Notes under the pieces: generated by a model
Databases searched by the model: none
Told to the model about the DNA's origin: nothing
Seen by the model: only the letters and a program-made list of their open reading frames with translations
Made by a program: the position numbers and the translations under genes
Shown: positions 22,255-33,721 of the stretch, piece after piece
How positions within the stretch are numbered: the first letter of the stretch is position 1
Layout of the letters: every line of letters starts with the position of its first letter
Source of the DNA: Vitellaria paradoxa
Taxonomy: Eukaryota > Streptophyta > Magnoliopsida > Ericales > Sapotaceae
DNA: 64,000 nt
Assembly (NCBI GenBank): GCA_019916065.1
Contig: CM034237.1
Location: forward strand, 620,001-684,000
Reading direction: 5' to 3'

Positions 22255-25200
22255 ATGATTCATCAATGGCTGTTAACGAAACCTTCAATCTCATATCCTT
22301 CCTTTTTTTGCATTTCCAGCCCAATTCGAATACCCAATTCTCCCAATTATTATTATTATTATCTTAATGGTAATCACTGCGGCTTCATTGCTAATTACGG
22401 TCGATGCTTGCCTTCTGCGAGAATTCTCAGTACTACTGCTACTAGTATTAGGTGTGAATCTAGGAATGATCCATCATCATCATCATCAAGAAGAAATATT
22501 AATAAGGTCGACCATGGAATCAGACCATTATCTTCAACTACATCATCATCATCATATGTGGCCGATGCTTTGGAAGATCTCAGTGCTGGTGGTGTGCCTT
22601 CCAATTTACCACGACTGGGACCATACACGGGTAGGGATCCCAACGTGAAGAAGCCCGGGTGGCTGAGGCAGAAAGCTCCCCAAGGGGAGAGGTTTGAAGA
22701 GGTCAAAGAGTCGTTATCTCATTTGAATCTCAACACCGTCTGCCAAGAAGCTCAATGTCCCAACATCGGAGACGTATTTTCTTTATCCCCACTCTCTCTG
22801 CAATTAATTTTATCTCTTTTCAATCACACTTTCATCCTCTCTGATACATTCTTTGCTTTGGATTTATACTGCTATTTTATTACTATGTTTAATTGTTGCC
22901 CATATTGATTGCTAAGTTGGCCAAACTGAGTAGTTTACCTTGACTTCGTGTATGGAATATGTTGACTAGTGTTGGAATGGAGGTGGGGATGGTATTGCGA
23001 CTGCAACAATCATGCTTCTTGGGGACACTTGCACCCGTGGCTGCAGATTTTGTGCTGTGAAAACCAGTAGGAACCCTGCGCCACCCGATCCAATGGAACC
23101 AGAGAACACTGCTAAAGCTATTACTAGTTGGGGGTTTGTCTTACTAACTTTTAATTTATTTTGATTTTTTACTAGCATAATAAATTAATAATACACTTCT
23201 TTGTCCATGAATGCATGCTTTTAGGGCTTGTATTAGGTGTCCAATCAATTTCTGTGACTCCATTCACTTTTACTTGAGGTTCCAAATTCTGTTACGGAAA
23301 TTTATTTGCTTCCTTGAGAAAATAGTGGCCTAGTTATGGCAAAGAGGATGCTTTTGCTCTGAAATCGAAGGTAAGTCATGAGTTCGAGACTTGCCAATGA
23401 AACCGGTTTGCATTTCCTGAGTGGGTTGCAGAGGGCTGAATTGTAAAAGATCAATGGTCTTGATTTCCTCCAAATAATTTAATGGTCATGGTTTAAATTA
23501 ATTTTCTCAAAATGATTTAATGGCCATGATCTCCGACTGATTTAATGGTCCAAATCAAGATCGCTGATCTTTTATGCTTCTGCCCCTGAATTGCCTTTTG
23601 TACTTCAGCCCCCTGTAACCCGTCCTGAGTAGGCTTATAATTTGGCCAAGGCTAGTAGACTGGAGCATTTGTCAGTCTCTAAAGGATTTTTGACTCTAGG
23701 GGTTGAGTCCAAAGGGCTTGGCCTTGGGTTGGTTCTCTCAACGAGACTAGCAAATGGCCCACCCCTGGAGTGTAAACTCTTAGATTCACCCCTAGATTGA
23801 AAACTCCCTCGAAGACCGGAGTGCAAAAGGAGATAATCTCATTTGCCACTTAAAAGGTGATTTTCTTTGTGTGGTGTATGCTTTGTAAGAAAGCACTCAT
23901 CATAGATAATCTTATAAGGAGGAGAATGATCTTGGTGAAGTGGTGTTATTTATGCAAGAAAAGAGGTGATCCATAGACTATCCCTTTGTAAACTGTCAAT
24001 GGGTAGGAGATTGTTAGGAACTTGACTAATACGCCAAAAGACTCAGGTCTAATGGAACACGTGAAATCAATTCCTATATTCCATCTCATACTGAAATAGC
24101 CTAATCAATTTCCCATACCAAAGGTGGGGCCCATCAGGACCGTAACATACCACGACCCTTCCAGAGCCAACGTCCACGGCGGCTCTCACTCTAGGTAGCT
24201 CTCACTCTGGGAGTAGGTTGCCTTTTTCCTCTTTAGATGTCTCACGCTCTACTCCAAGTAACTCTTTCCTAGGTAACCTTTACCATGACTTGAACTTAGG
24301 ATGTAGAGGTTGCTCTGATACCAAATGTTGAAAACTTGACCAATATGCCAAACGACCTAGGCCTGATGGAACGCGTGAAATTAATTGCTATATTCCATCT
24401 CATACTAGAATAGCCCAACCCATATCCCATACCACAGTTGGGGCCCATTAGGAACGTAACAAAGAGCTCTAAAGTCCGGTGCTAGCTTGTTTCAGCATTC
24501 ATTGGGTTTTTCCCCAAGGATTGAAGCAAGTGTTTAGGAATGGTGGGGAGTGAGGACTCACAAGAGCCGTAGGAAAGTGTGGCAACCAATCATTTTTTGT
24601 TTAACTTAGCTCATTTGCGGGGAGAGAAACAGAATTTCTATAATGAGGAGTACCATCTGTACAAATTGAAAAGCATTATATTGTAGTTATTGTTTAGCTG
24701 GTTTGGGCTTTTTTTTTGGGGGGGGGGGGGAGGGGGTGCAAAAAACCAGATTGGCTTCCTTTTGTATTTCATCGAGTATGTGGATATTAGTTGACATATC
24801 CTTTTTTGAGGTTGAATGTGTATTTTTTTTTCTTCTCTGCCCTTTGATGCCTTTTTTTATAAATTCTTTCTTATTCATAGAAAAAGGTAAAATATCAGGT
24901 ATTTTACATTGGAACAATTTCCCCTTTTCTATGCTATCTATTAGGGTGGCTCCATTTTTGTTTGACAATGGCACTCTATAAGTGAGATGCATAAGAACAT
25001 AATTTAATTTTTTTACCATGAATATAGAAAAATGATTTCTCCATTGCAACCTGGGGTTGTGGGTTCATTACTTGAAAATAGTCTTTCTAGTTTCTGGGGT
25101 TAAGACTGCGTGAATTAATCATTCCCATTTCTTCTTGCTTTTCTAATCTTCCTTCTCTGCTCTGCTATCTTAATGTAATCATGGGGAGTGGGCTTATAGT

Positions 25201-28200
25201 CTAGCCTTTCAAGCCCTACTAAGTAAAGGGGTCTCTTTAGTTTCTAGGATTAAAACTGCAAAAAAATAATCATTCTCTGACCACAGGCGGAAGTCCCGTG
25301 CACTGGGCCGCCTGATGTTAAGAAATTGACATGGTTGTGATTCAAAACACTGTAATAAATAATTGCTTTATATTTTATGCTGGTCTCCTCCTAGAATGAC
25401 TAAAATGCTCCCTCTACAAAAGTAAAATGACAAAATACCATCCATGGGTTAGAGACATGCTTTTGCTCTGAATACCTCTTCTAGTTGGGTCTTATATTAT
25501 TTTCTCATGCTTTTATGGGTAGGAATATTGTGTTTTCTACTGGAATTATTAATTGCATGGCTTCCTTGTTTCAGGGTGGATTACATTGTACTCACAAGTG
25601 TTGACCGCGATGATCTACCTGATGGTGGGAGTGGCCATTTTGCTGAAACAGTCAAAGCTATGAAGGCCTGTATTTGTCCATGAAATTTAATAGCTTTTGA
25701 TTGCTGAAGCTCTGTATGCTAACTTAAGGAGAAAAACAAATCTGATTTGCATCTATTCTACTCTCTTGCAGAAAATCAAACCTGATATCATGGTTGAGTG
25801 TTTAACTTCTGATTTTCGTGGTGATTTAAATGCTGTATCTACTCTTGTACACTCCGGATTAGATGTTTTTGCCCACAACATTGAGACTGTGAAACGGCTC
25901 CAGCGTATTGTTAGAGATCCACGCGCTGGGTAAGTTTTGAAGAAGTCTTATCTATTTTCATTCTTTTTATTAATTACTTGTATTTGTACGCCCATTATTA
26001 TAGTCATTTTTTAATTTTATACAAGCAAGCTTCACTAATCTTTATGCCATTTTAATCTAAGCCAGATATTATTTAATGTCATAGTTATCATTGGTGAATG
26101 CTCGAAGTCCATTGCTGATTTCTTTATAGTTTATACTAGATTGTCAAATAATATACCAGCTGACTTAATAAGAAATAGCATTTTCATTTGCATGAATATG
26201 ACCTACAGGCCTCATCCTTTTTTTAGTTGTGATCATTAGCTTTATTATTAACTCTTCTCCTATTCTCTGTAAATTATAAATGTGAAGCCTATTATATATA
26301 TATATATATAAAGGGGAAATGTGAGATTTCCTTACATATTATAATTTTTTCATTGGGATATCCTACTATTGGATTGACTAGGTTTTAGATTTATCTTCTC
26401 TTTCCAACTTGCAATATTCATAAGCTGACTTTTCCTTTTCTTTTTTACTCTTTTTCGATTTTTCCCCCTTTTCTCTCCTTGAAGCATGTGTATTTTTAAG
26501 TAGTAATGCAGATCAAGCATGATGAATAAGCACAAAACAGAATTTTTTGAATCTTGACTTCATATTTTTCACCTATGTAGAAGTTTGTGTTTTAAGGTTA
26601 CTGCAAATCTTAATATCTTTCATTAGGCTAAAATACTGTTGTAGACAGTTAATGTTTTATTAGGTTTTGGAGTCAAGGAAAATTTTGGTAATTTTAAACT
26701 CTATTGGACACAGACTTATTATGGGTCCATAGGTCTTATTTTAGGTCACTCTGATAGTAGGTTAAAAATAAGTGATCTTTAGTAGGTTTATAGAAGTTGT
26801 AGACAAATTGGCAGAATTTATATAATTTTCTCATCTCACAGCACTATCTTTAGGAGTTGAATTCGAAGGACAAAATTTCTTCTTTGACACCCTTACTCCT
26901 TTCTCTGTTCTTTTGCATTTTTAACTTATTCAGTTCTTATCCCACACCCATAAAATTGTCGTTTTCTTGCAATTAGTTTTTGGAAGTCCAACAATTAAAG
27001 ACTTTGAAGAGCAAGAGGATCTCAGTTGCTTTCCCTGTACAAACCTTAGAATCTTCCTCCTAGCATTTAAAAACCTATATTTGGCAGCGATGAAGCTGTC
27101 CTAAATTCTATGTCATGTGGGTTTTGGTACATCTATTCTGTGCAAATACATGTCTAAGCGTTGGATTTCTCTACTTCTAAAGTGCAAAGACTTGAGTAGT
27201 TTTTTGTATTTCGTGAGATCCTTTCTTTAGTTTGTACGCTATAATGATTTAAGATGTAGTGTTGGGCATTTTTTTTGGGTTGAATTATGTGCCATTGGAT
27301 CTTTTGAAAACTGTTTTAAAAAATATGACGACATTACCAAACATGTTTTTGTTTCTAGTTTTCAAAATTTTGAAAATGAACACCTCCCCCCCCCCCCCCA
27401 AAAAAAAAAAAATCCATGTTATCAAACGGGTTCTTAGGAAATGTGGTTCGCATTTGTTATTAATTGACCACAAAAGCGCAAATATCAGGAACCTTCTTGA
27501 TTGCACCATCAAATGGTCAAAGAACAAGAAGTGTGTGTTCTTCCAAAATTGCCACCTATGATATTTATAGCTTTAGTTCAAATAAAGTCTTTGTTTAATA
27601 GTTCTATGGTATTTTTGTATTCATGTTAGTTGTATTTACTATGTAGTGTTCTAAAATAAACACTCATTACGTCTTGTAAAATAAAATGTTGCTTTATTTT
27701 AAATAACTATATAATTTGCTTTGCAACAGATTGAGTTTCATCCCATGCGACCACTAAGAAATTTATTTGGATGTATAACAGGTACGAACAGAGCTTATCT
27801 GTACTGAAACACGCAAAGCACAGTAAGGAAGGGATGATAACAAAATCTTCTATAATGTTGGGCCTTGGTGAATCTGATGATGAGATAAAGGAAGCCATGG
27901 CTGATTTAAGAGCCATAGATGTTGACATTTTGACTCTTGGACAGTATTTACAGGTGAGCTAATCTCCTGCTACTTTCCACTGCAGTTTGTGGTACTGCTG
28001 AATTGAACTCTCTCCTCTTACGGGTAGTTTTAAGGGATCCAGGCTTCTTCAATCCTGGAGCTTATGTGAGGGGTAGGTAGGCCTTTTGTGTTCAGAAAAG
28101 TGCTTCAGGCAGCCTTGCTCGTTTTATACGTTTGTGAGCCTCTTATTACAAATGTATATGTGAGGTGAGGCTCTTATTACAAATGTGATACTCTAACTTC

Positions 28201-28952
28201 TGAGCTAAGCAAGCTCACATACACTTAACATAAAATTTACATGCATAGGAATTTAATAAACTATTGGAATCTTAGCTGACTTGCTGAATTAATTGAGCTG
28301 AAATGCAGCTTAAGTTTGGCCCATTGTGTAGGCAGACTTAATTTGTATTTTGTTTGGAGCTGTCTACTCAAATCCAATGCATCAATCTGAGGACTTGAAT
28401 ATTTATAACTGTTCTATTTGTGCAGCCAACCCCATTACATCTGACTGTTAAAGAGTATATTAGCCCTGAGAAATTTGCCTTGTGGAAAGAATTTGGAGAA
28501 TCAATGGGTTTCTGCTACGTGGCCAGTGGACCTCTGGTAAATTTCTAACCTAGTTTGCATTTAACTAAATGGTTCAAATATTAGTTACTTTTTTTTTTCC
28601 TTTTCTTTTCTTTTTAAATCTCAAATCACATAATAGCTTTGCTGATTTCATCATAGACTGGACTGAGTTTTAACTCTCTTCTTGTAAAAGATGATGAAGC
28701 AGAAAACTGAATTGTGGCTTCCCCTCTTTTTAGTCAAAACTAAAACCTGAGTAATTTTTGAGATTTCCTTCCATTTCAAAGCTTTTAAAGCCCGTATTTT
28801 ATTTGCTTTAAAGATAACAAGTTTTCACAAGAGCAGCTTCCTGATGATGTGCCGATTTTTTCCAGGTTCGGTCCTCGTACAGAGCTGGTGAGCTCTTTGT
28901 TAAGACAATGGTGAAAGAAAGGTCTAGAAGCAGCTCTAATGTGTCTCAATAA
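22255..28952 (+). CDS. LIP1P: Lipoyl synthase, chloroplast type
   Basis: Seven exons: 22255-22773, 22970-23133, 25575-25665, 25772-25929, 27782-27953, 28426-28536 and 28866-28952, giving 433 aa. Family knowledge: this radical-SAM enzyme inserts two sulfurs into octanoyl groups on lipoyl-carrier proteins such as the plastid pyruvate dehydrogenase E2. Seen here: the auxiliary cluster motif CX4CX5C at Cys163, Cys168 and Cys174; the radical-SAM motif CX3CX2C (CTRGCRFC) at 194-201; and the C-terminal RSSY motif at 407-410. The first 100 or so residues are Ser-rich with few acidic residues, consistent with a plastid transit peptide. The sequence '[16 protein letters not shown]' and the long transit peptide favour the plastid over the mitochondrial paralogue. 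Intron 3 appears to use a GC donor. Intron 2 carries a TRIM. Confidence 0.95.
24012..24147 (-). repeat. TRIM 3' LTR
   Basis: A 136-bp terminal repeat. It aligns without net length change to 24326-24461, with roughly 20 differences. On the minus strand, a purine-rich stretch at about 24150-24165 adjoins it and could be the polypurine tract. Confidence 0.85.
24326..24461 (-). repeat. TRIM 5' LTR
   Basis: The 136-bp terminal repeat adjoining the primer-binding site at 24312-24323, with two spacer bases between them. Confidence 0.85.
25015..25313 (+). repeat. SINE-like sequence with an internal duplication
   Basis: 'gttgtgggttcattacttg' near 25056 is B-box-like, and the end 'gtcccgtgcactgggccgcc' (to about 25313) matches the 3' body of Au-like plant SINEs. 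Between them, 'tagtttctggggttaagactgc' (about 25088) recurs in altered form as 'tagtttctaggattaaaactgc' (about 25238), with roughly 130 bp of unrelated sequence in between. It may be two overlapping SINE copies or one copy with an insertion. It lies in lipoyl synthase intron 2. Confidence 0.5.
25666..25671 (+). other. Apparent GC splice donor of lipoyl synthase intron 3
   Basis: Exon 3 must end after AAG at 25665, because exon 4 starts at 25772 with AAA ATC AAA CCT in the same phase and the protein reads VKAMK-KIKPDIM as in homologues. The bases after AAG are GCCTGT, not GT. Using the nearby GT dinucleotides instead (25670 or 25677) would create an immediate TAA stop with the exon 4 start. 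Confidence 0.6.
28142..28214 (-). pseudogene. tRNA-Thr(UGU)-like fragment
   Basis: Reading the minus strand from 28214: 'gcttgcttagctcagaagtt', then 'agagtatcacatttgtaata'. This matches the acceptor, D-arm and anticodon arm (TGT in TTTGTAA) of a threonine tRNA of the plastid trnT-UGU type. After the anticodon arm a 29-bp piece is duplicated and the T-arm is missing, so it is not a functional tRNA. It could be a plastid-derived insert or the head of a tRNA-Thr SINE. It lies in lipoyl synthase intron 5. Confidence 0.5.
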
Positions 28953-29640
28953 CAAGGCATTCTGTTTGGAGACGTAATGTGGCTTTTGAGGTCAATCGTG
29001 GCTAAGTGTTGGAAGTGAGAATGCAGCTCTAGAAGAACCTAAATGGATCGAGTAAAGCAGTTACGTGAAGTACGTTCGATGTATTCCTGTCCAGGGTCTA
29101 AATGACAGAAAGGCATGCAGAATATTCATATCTTCAGATAGTATATATATATATATATTTAAGACATATTCTGTATTAACTATAATCAGTTTATTTGCTG
29201 CCCTATGGGATAATTAATGTTAATTTTTTTTTTTTCCCTCAGTGTTTTAGCTCAATATTTTTGGAACCAGCTAAAACACAAATACTTTATTAGTCTAGCA
29301 GGGCAAATACTTGTATGTCCCAAACCCTTAATTGTGTTTCATCATCTACAATATTAAGCTGTCTAGGTCTTTGTCGATGCACCTTTTATTAGGTTATTTT
29401 GTTTTAAGGATTATATAGGAGACCAATGGGAGAAGAGAACCGCATCCTTAAAGACCCATTGGATCCAATCCCAGCTACCAAATAGGATTTTCCTTTAAAG
29501 CAAGAGAGGGAGGAAGTGAAGAAATTTTCCTCCCGGTGACTGTAATGTCAATCTGGAAGGCATTTAGGCAGTGTCTGTTTGGGGACTTGGGGGCGGCGTT
29601 GGATTTAATTTCACAGGACCCATAAATTTTGTGTTTGATA
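28953..29640 (+). other. Lipoyl synthase 3' UTR and downstream sequence
   Basis: The 3' UTR should start at 28953; the polyadenylation site cannot be placed exactly. A TA dinucleotide run lies at about 29144-29158. Nothing else is recognised. Confidence 0.45.
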
Positions 29641-29669
29641 ATAACAAAAATAGAGGAAATTGTTAATTT

Positions 29670-30015
29670 TGAAATGATATATATATATATATATACACAC
29701 ACACTATCTTAAGGATCTAAAATTATCTTTTATCACATCTCATGTTAAATCACATTTTTTATTTCACTTTATATTTCACCAATCAAATATTAAAAAATAA
29801 TTTTTTATAAAAAATTAATTTTATATTATATCACATTTAATATATTATTCTACAGTACTACTTATTCGCTATTATTCAATCCCTCCAATCAAATATAGTT
29901 ATATTATCTCATATTAATTTTTCATAAAAAAATTAATCTCATATTATACTTAATTTAATATAATATTCTATGGTACTACTTATTATCTATTATTCAATCC
30001 CTCCAATCAAATGTA
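29670..30015. repeat. AT-rich dispersed repeat with internal direct repeat
   Basis: This begins after a TA/CA microsatellite (29680-29705). The block 'tattattcaatccctccaat' occurs at about 29869 and again at about 29989 with similar upstream sequence, so there is a near-tandem duplication of roughly 120 bp. The first half resembles 10440-10620. Likely MITE-derived. Confidence 0.5.
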
Positions 30016-30019
30016 TATA

Positions 30020-30977
30020 TTATTTTTGTGATTTTTTGTCGATTGTAAATTACCTTTTTGTCTTTAAATTATTAATTATTAAGGAAATAATGAAAGAAAA
30101 GATATACTTTTTTTAGGATAGAAACAAAATATATTTAAACTTGAAATACTCACTTCAAAAAAATGACAATTGGGTCCACTTTTTATAAATCGATGGTCAA
30201 TTTGTTAAAAAAATACTTAAAACAGTGTCATTTCACACAAAATTACCGAGAGAGAGAGATAGAGAGAGAGAGAGGAGGATTTTAGTTCAAATTTCATTAT
30301 TTACTTATTTTTACTTTATTTTCACAATTATCCAAAATACATATTCATTCGAACTTAACCCATTCTCTCTCTCCTCTTCCTTCCCCCCTCTCGAGTATTT
30401 TACCCATCTATTGATAATAATAAATTAATTTATTGAATTAAAATTAACTGAAAATAATTTACCAAGGCCATAAGTATTATTTACAATTTTATTAATGATC
30501 CTAAGTACTACTTGCATTTTCATAAATTATGCTAATTAAGCGTGGACCTCTACCTTTTTATTAACTTAAAAAGTAATACAAGGAGGGAGACCTGAACTTT
30601 ACCTCCAAAATGAGTATAGGAAAGCAATTAAAAAAAAACAATAGAAATGCAGTGACTCATCACAATACAAAAGAAAAGTAACTTGCTAAAATAAAAAGAA
30701 ACAAATTGTGATGATTCAATACAGTACAAGAAAGAGGAGGGGGCATAAACCTGACCTCCTAGTAAAAAAGAGAAAAAATAGACAAAGTAAGTCTTAATCT
30801 AAGGAATCTCAATTGCATCAAGTGTAAGGATGCCATTGATAGCCTGAGGAAGAACACACTACTCATAAAATGTTTGATTCTGATGGTGTGTGCATGCCTA
30901 ATTGACCATGAACTCTGCTGCCTGGTTTGTTTCACAATAACATGTTGGAACTGAATGGATGCAGAAACACAAAGACT
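30020..30977. other. AT-rich intergenic
   Basis: No gene is supported. A GA run lies at 30248-30276. Confidence 0.4.
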
Positions 30978-31903
30978 TCAAATCCAAGCCAAAAGATAAG
31001 CATACTCCAAATAACCAAAGCTGTTGAAATAACCCAAGAGACCATATTTCCTCTCTCTCACAAAATCTTGCCTAGCAAAGGTACCTTCCAGACATGTTTT
31101 GCAAAAGTTGTGACCACAAGGTACTGTGAGAGGTAGAGTCATCACTTTTTTACAAATAAAGAGAGTGAATCCTTTCAAGAGTCTCTCTAAGGATGTATCT
31201 TGTGCTTTCTTCGTTATAATGGCTCTCCTTTCTTGCTTTTCATCCTGAGAACAACACTTTGTTGCACCTTTTTTACTAGTGGTGGTGGATTTTTCCACTT
31301 CTAGAAATCTTGACGCGGACGGATTTTAATTTATTTCTTTTGAATTAGTTTTATTTCTATTTTATTTAGGATTTAATTAATTATTATTTGTAGTCTAAAT
31401 AGAATTTGGATTAAATAAGTATACTTTTAAGAAACCTTTCCTAATTAGAATTAGTTTTCCTAATTTCTTTTAGATTTGATTTATTCCTATTAGGATTAGG
31501 TTTAGCAATAATTTTCTCTAGACCTTTGTAGACACTTTTCATACAAGTTAATTATTATTTATTCTTTAGATTTATATCTTGAGTTTCTCCCTTAATTTTC
31601 TTGGTGGATTCCAAGATTTTGGCTTGTCATTGAATAAGTTAATTTATCCTCGCTTCCAGCTGCGTCAAACCTTCTTCCTCATCATAATCCCATGATAGAC
31701 TCTCCGTCGTCTCAATAATATCAGTTACCCCTTTTTAGTTCAAAAATGACAGACAAAGCTTTGACTTTGTCCCCATGTAAATCACTTGTCTATGGTGCAA
31801 GAGAGTTGTCACATCTCACAAATAAGTATCTGCAAACCTTTAAACCTTGGTTTCTAAATTTGAACCGATATTTCTCTATTCTATAAATCCCATCGTGTCT
31901 AAC
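30978..31903 (-). pseudogene. VIM/ORTHRUS-like SRA-RING gene fragment, copy 1, split by a solo LTR
   Basis: Family knowledge: VIM/ORTHRUS proteins are UHRF1-like E3 ubiquitin ligases that bind hemimethylated DNA through an SRA domain. On the minus strand, 31903-31668 encodes the end of the SRA domain ('VCRYLFVRCDN', then 'TSDLHGDKVKAL') and the linker ('DYDEEEG'). After the 357-bp LTR, 31305-31050 encodes 'SLERLLKGFTLFICKKVMTL' and 'CGHNFCKTCLEGTFARQDF', the first half of the second RING finger, with C..C..C-H..C..C spacing intact. Stops and a frameshift occur before the LTR. The coding homology stops after 'VRER', where the intact gene has an intron. The rest of the gene is absent. Confidence 0.8.
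31311..31667. mobile_element. Solo LTR, 357 bp, inside the VIM-like pseudogene
   Basis: Starts TGACGC and ends GCGTCA, a 6-bp inverted terminus with TG..CA. It is flanked by 'aatct' (31306-31310) and 'aacct' (31668-31672). The second VIM-like copy, which lacks this insertion, has the uninterrupted target containing aacct at the same spot (about 32184-32188 in complement), so the empty site is directly visible. There is no internal region, so it is a solo LTR left by recombination. Its sequence has a loose resemblance to the Ty3 LTRs at 3-8 kb ('cctaattagaattagttttcc' type blocks) but is not a copy. Confidence 0.85.
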
Positions 31904-31950
31904 ATAGATCTTATAAAGAAAAATGTTCTTCCTACGTCCCAAAAGAAGGC

Positions 31951-32525
31951 GTGAGATATGATAGGATCCATAGAATAGAGAAATGTTGGTTCAAAATTGG
32001 AAAGTAGGACTTCAATGTTTGCAGATACTTATTTGTGAGATGCGACAACTCTCCTACACCATGGACAAGTGATTTGCATAGGGACAAGGTCAAAGCCTTG
32101 CCCGTCATTTCTGAACTAAGAAGGACAACTGATATTACTGAGAGGATGGAGAGTTTATCATAGAATTATGATGAGGAAGAAGGTTTCTAGAAGTGGAAAA
32201 AGCCGCCACTCCCTAGTTAAAAACGCGCAACAAAGAGTTATCATCAAGATGGAAAGAAGAAAAGAAGAGTTGTTGTAAGGGAAAAAAACATAAGATATAT
32301 CCTTAGAGAGACTTCTGGAAGGATTAGTTTGCTCTATTTGTAAAAAAGTGATAACTCTGTCTCTTACAACATCCTACGGTCACAACTTCTGCAAAACCTG
32401 TTTAAAAGGTGCCTTTGCTGGACAGGATTTTGTGAGAGAGGAAATGTCGAGGCGGATGCACTCCTCGCTCCCACTAGAATGTCATCAAATGCCCTGCTTG
32501 CACATTTAAAAATATTGTGAGTTGA
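31951..32525 (+). pseudogene. VIM/ORTHRUS-like SRA-RING gene fragment, copy 2
   Basis: The same gene segment as copy 1 but on the plus strand. It encodes 'VRYDRIHRIEKCW', 'VCRYLFVRCDNSPTPWTSDL' and 'KVKALPVISEL', then a degenerate linker and 'CSICKKVITL', 'GHNFCKTCLKGAFAGQDFVR'. After a frameshift near 32443 it continues 'NVIKCPACTFKNIVS' and a stop at 32523-32525, supplying the RING's last cysteines that copy 1 lacks. Several stops (for example after IGK and at the WDYDEEEG equivalent) show it is dead. One RING position has Tyr-Gly-His where Cys-Gly-His is expected. Confidence 0.8.
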
Positions 32526-33721
32526 CTTAAAATATTTATTTATTTTTTCTCAATTTTCTAACTCAACCAAAAAAATAAAATAAATTTGAATTTTTCTTCT
32601 AAATTTTCCTTTCCTTTACTCTTCCTTTCCCTCTAAAAATATGTGTTCCAAACATAGTATAAGATTACTAGTGGTTAACTACAATGAGGTGATGGCAAGA
32701 TGATTATGCTTGAAAGCCATTCACCACTTTTCTAGTACATTACTCCCCATTTGCACAGCTACATGGAGAATAGTTTAGCTACCATTAAATCTGGCATGGG
32801 AAAGACCACTTGGAATTAGCAGAATTTTGAACACGACAGCTTGTTGATTTACACAATTTGGATAATTCTTGGAGGTAGATTTGGGGAGCTCACAAATTTC
32901 TCTCCTCGAGTTCTTCACAACAGTAGAGCTTCATGCTTGCTTTCCTATCATCTTCGTGTAACAATAAAAGGTCTTGGAGTACATGTGAGGATGAAGGGAG
33001 TTCATCTGTGTCATGACATAATTTACGAAGCGTCCAAAACACTCATTGTTAGGGTGTTTTACAGTATGATAATTTATCCAATAGTTTCATATATATTTTT
33101 TTTTTTGGATAAGTAGTATTCAATGGTTTCATTTTAAATGATCTCGACTGTTAGCATCCTTTTGACTTCAGGAAAGTTCCCTAACCATTGGCTACCCAAA
33201 GCTTTGAAGAGGGTTCCAATGTCATAAGAAGTATTTGGGTCTTCATATTAACCTTCTTGCAGAAGCATTTGACATGATCTAAGAAATCTTCCCTTCTCTT
33301 TGGCATCTCTTGGATGAGATGGAAGTTGGTAACAGCCTCTTCTATACTCCCATGTGGAAAAACTTGGCTTGTAAATTTCTTACCAAATCTTCTCAGGAGA
33401 TAATGGAGCCTAGAGTTGATGAGGACATACCTGGAGTGTTTTATTTTATTTTATTGGGTTTATTGTGTTATTTTAGATTACGAGCTTGTATTTGTTTAAT
33501 GGCCCTTAGCACATAGCCGTTAACTTTTCCCTAAGGTATTTTTCTATTTATTCCATAGGTTGAATGATGATGACCAGACTAGGATTCTAAAAATACTGTT
33601 ATGGATGGCTAGTATGCCTGTTTTCCTCGTCCTAATCTATCTCTTCTTCACCCCTTCTTGCTGTATCTCCTCTCCCTCTCCCTCTTCTTCATTGGTGCTG
33701 CATTAACAGAAAGAGAGGAGA
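32526..33721. other. Intergenic, unrecognised sequence
   Basis: AT-rich at first. 32840-33560 is less biased and has short open frames (91 codons at 32841-33116, 68 codons at 33310-33516), but none matched a family I know. A decayed gene fragment is possible. Confidence 0.35.

Larger units (their letters stand above)
24012..24461 (-). mobile_element. TRIM (terminal-repeat retrotransposon in miniature)
   Basis: A complete 450-bp element lies in intron 2 of the lipoyl synthase gene. Two 136-bp direct repeats (24012-24147 and 24326-24461) both start TGTT and end GTAACA. Just inside the right-hand repeat, 24312-24323 is the exact reverse complement of TGGTATCAGAGC, the Met-tRNA primer site, so the element is on the minus strand. 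The 178-bp interior has no reading frame. This is the diagnostic build of a TRIM, which moves with proteins supplied by other elements. No clean 5-bp target duplication is visible ('gagat' left, 'aagag' right). Confidence 0.88.

Noticed and set aside
22340..22560. ATT and CAT microsatellites as separate repeats
   Set aside because: They lie within the transit-peptide coding part of lipoyl synthase exon 1 and encode Tyr, Ser or Asp runs in the real frame; not independent features.
23330..23470. Possible tRNA-like SINE head ('gagttcgagacttgcc')
   Set aside because: Only a B-box-like match with no recognisable body, tail or target duplication.
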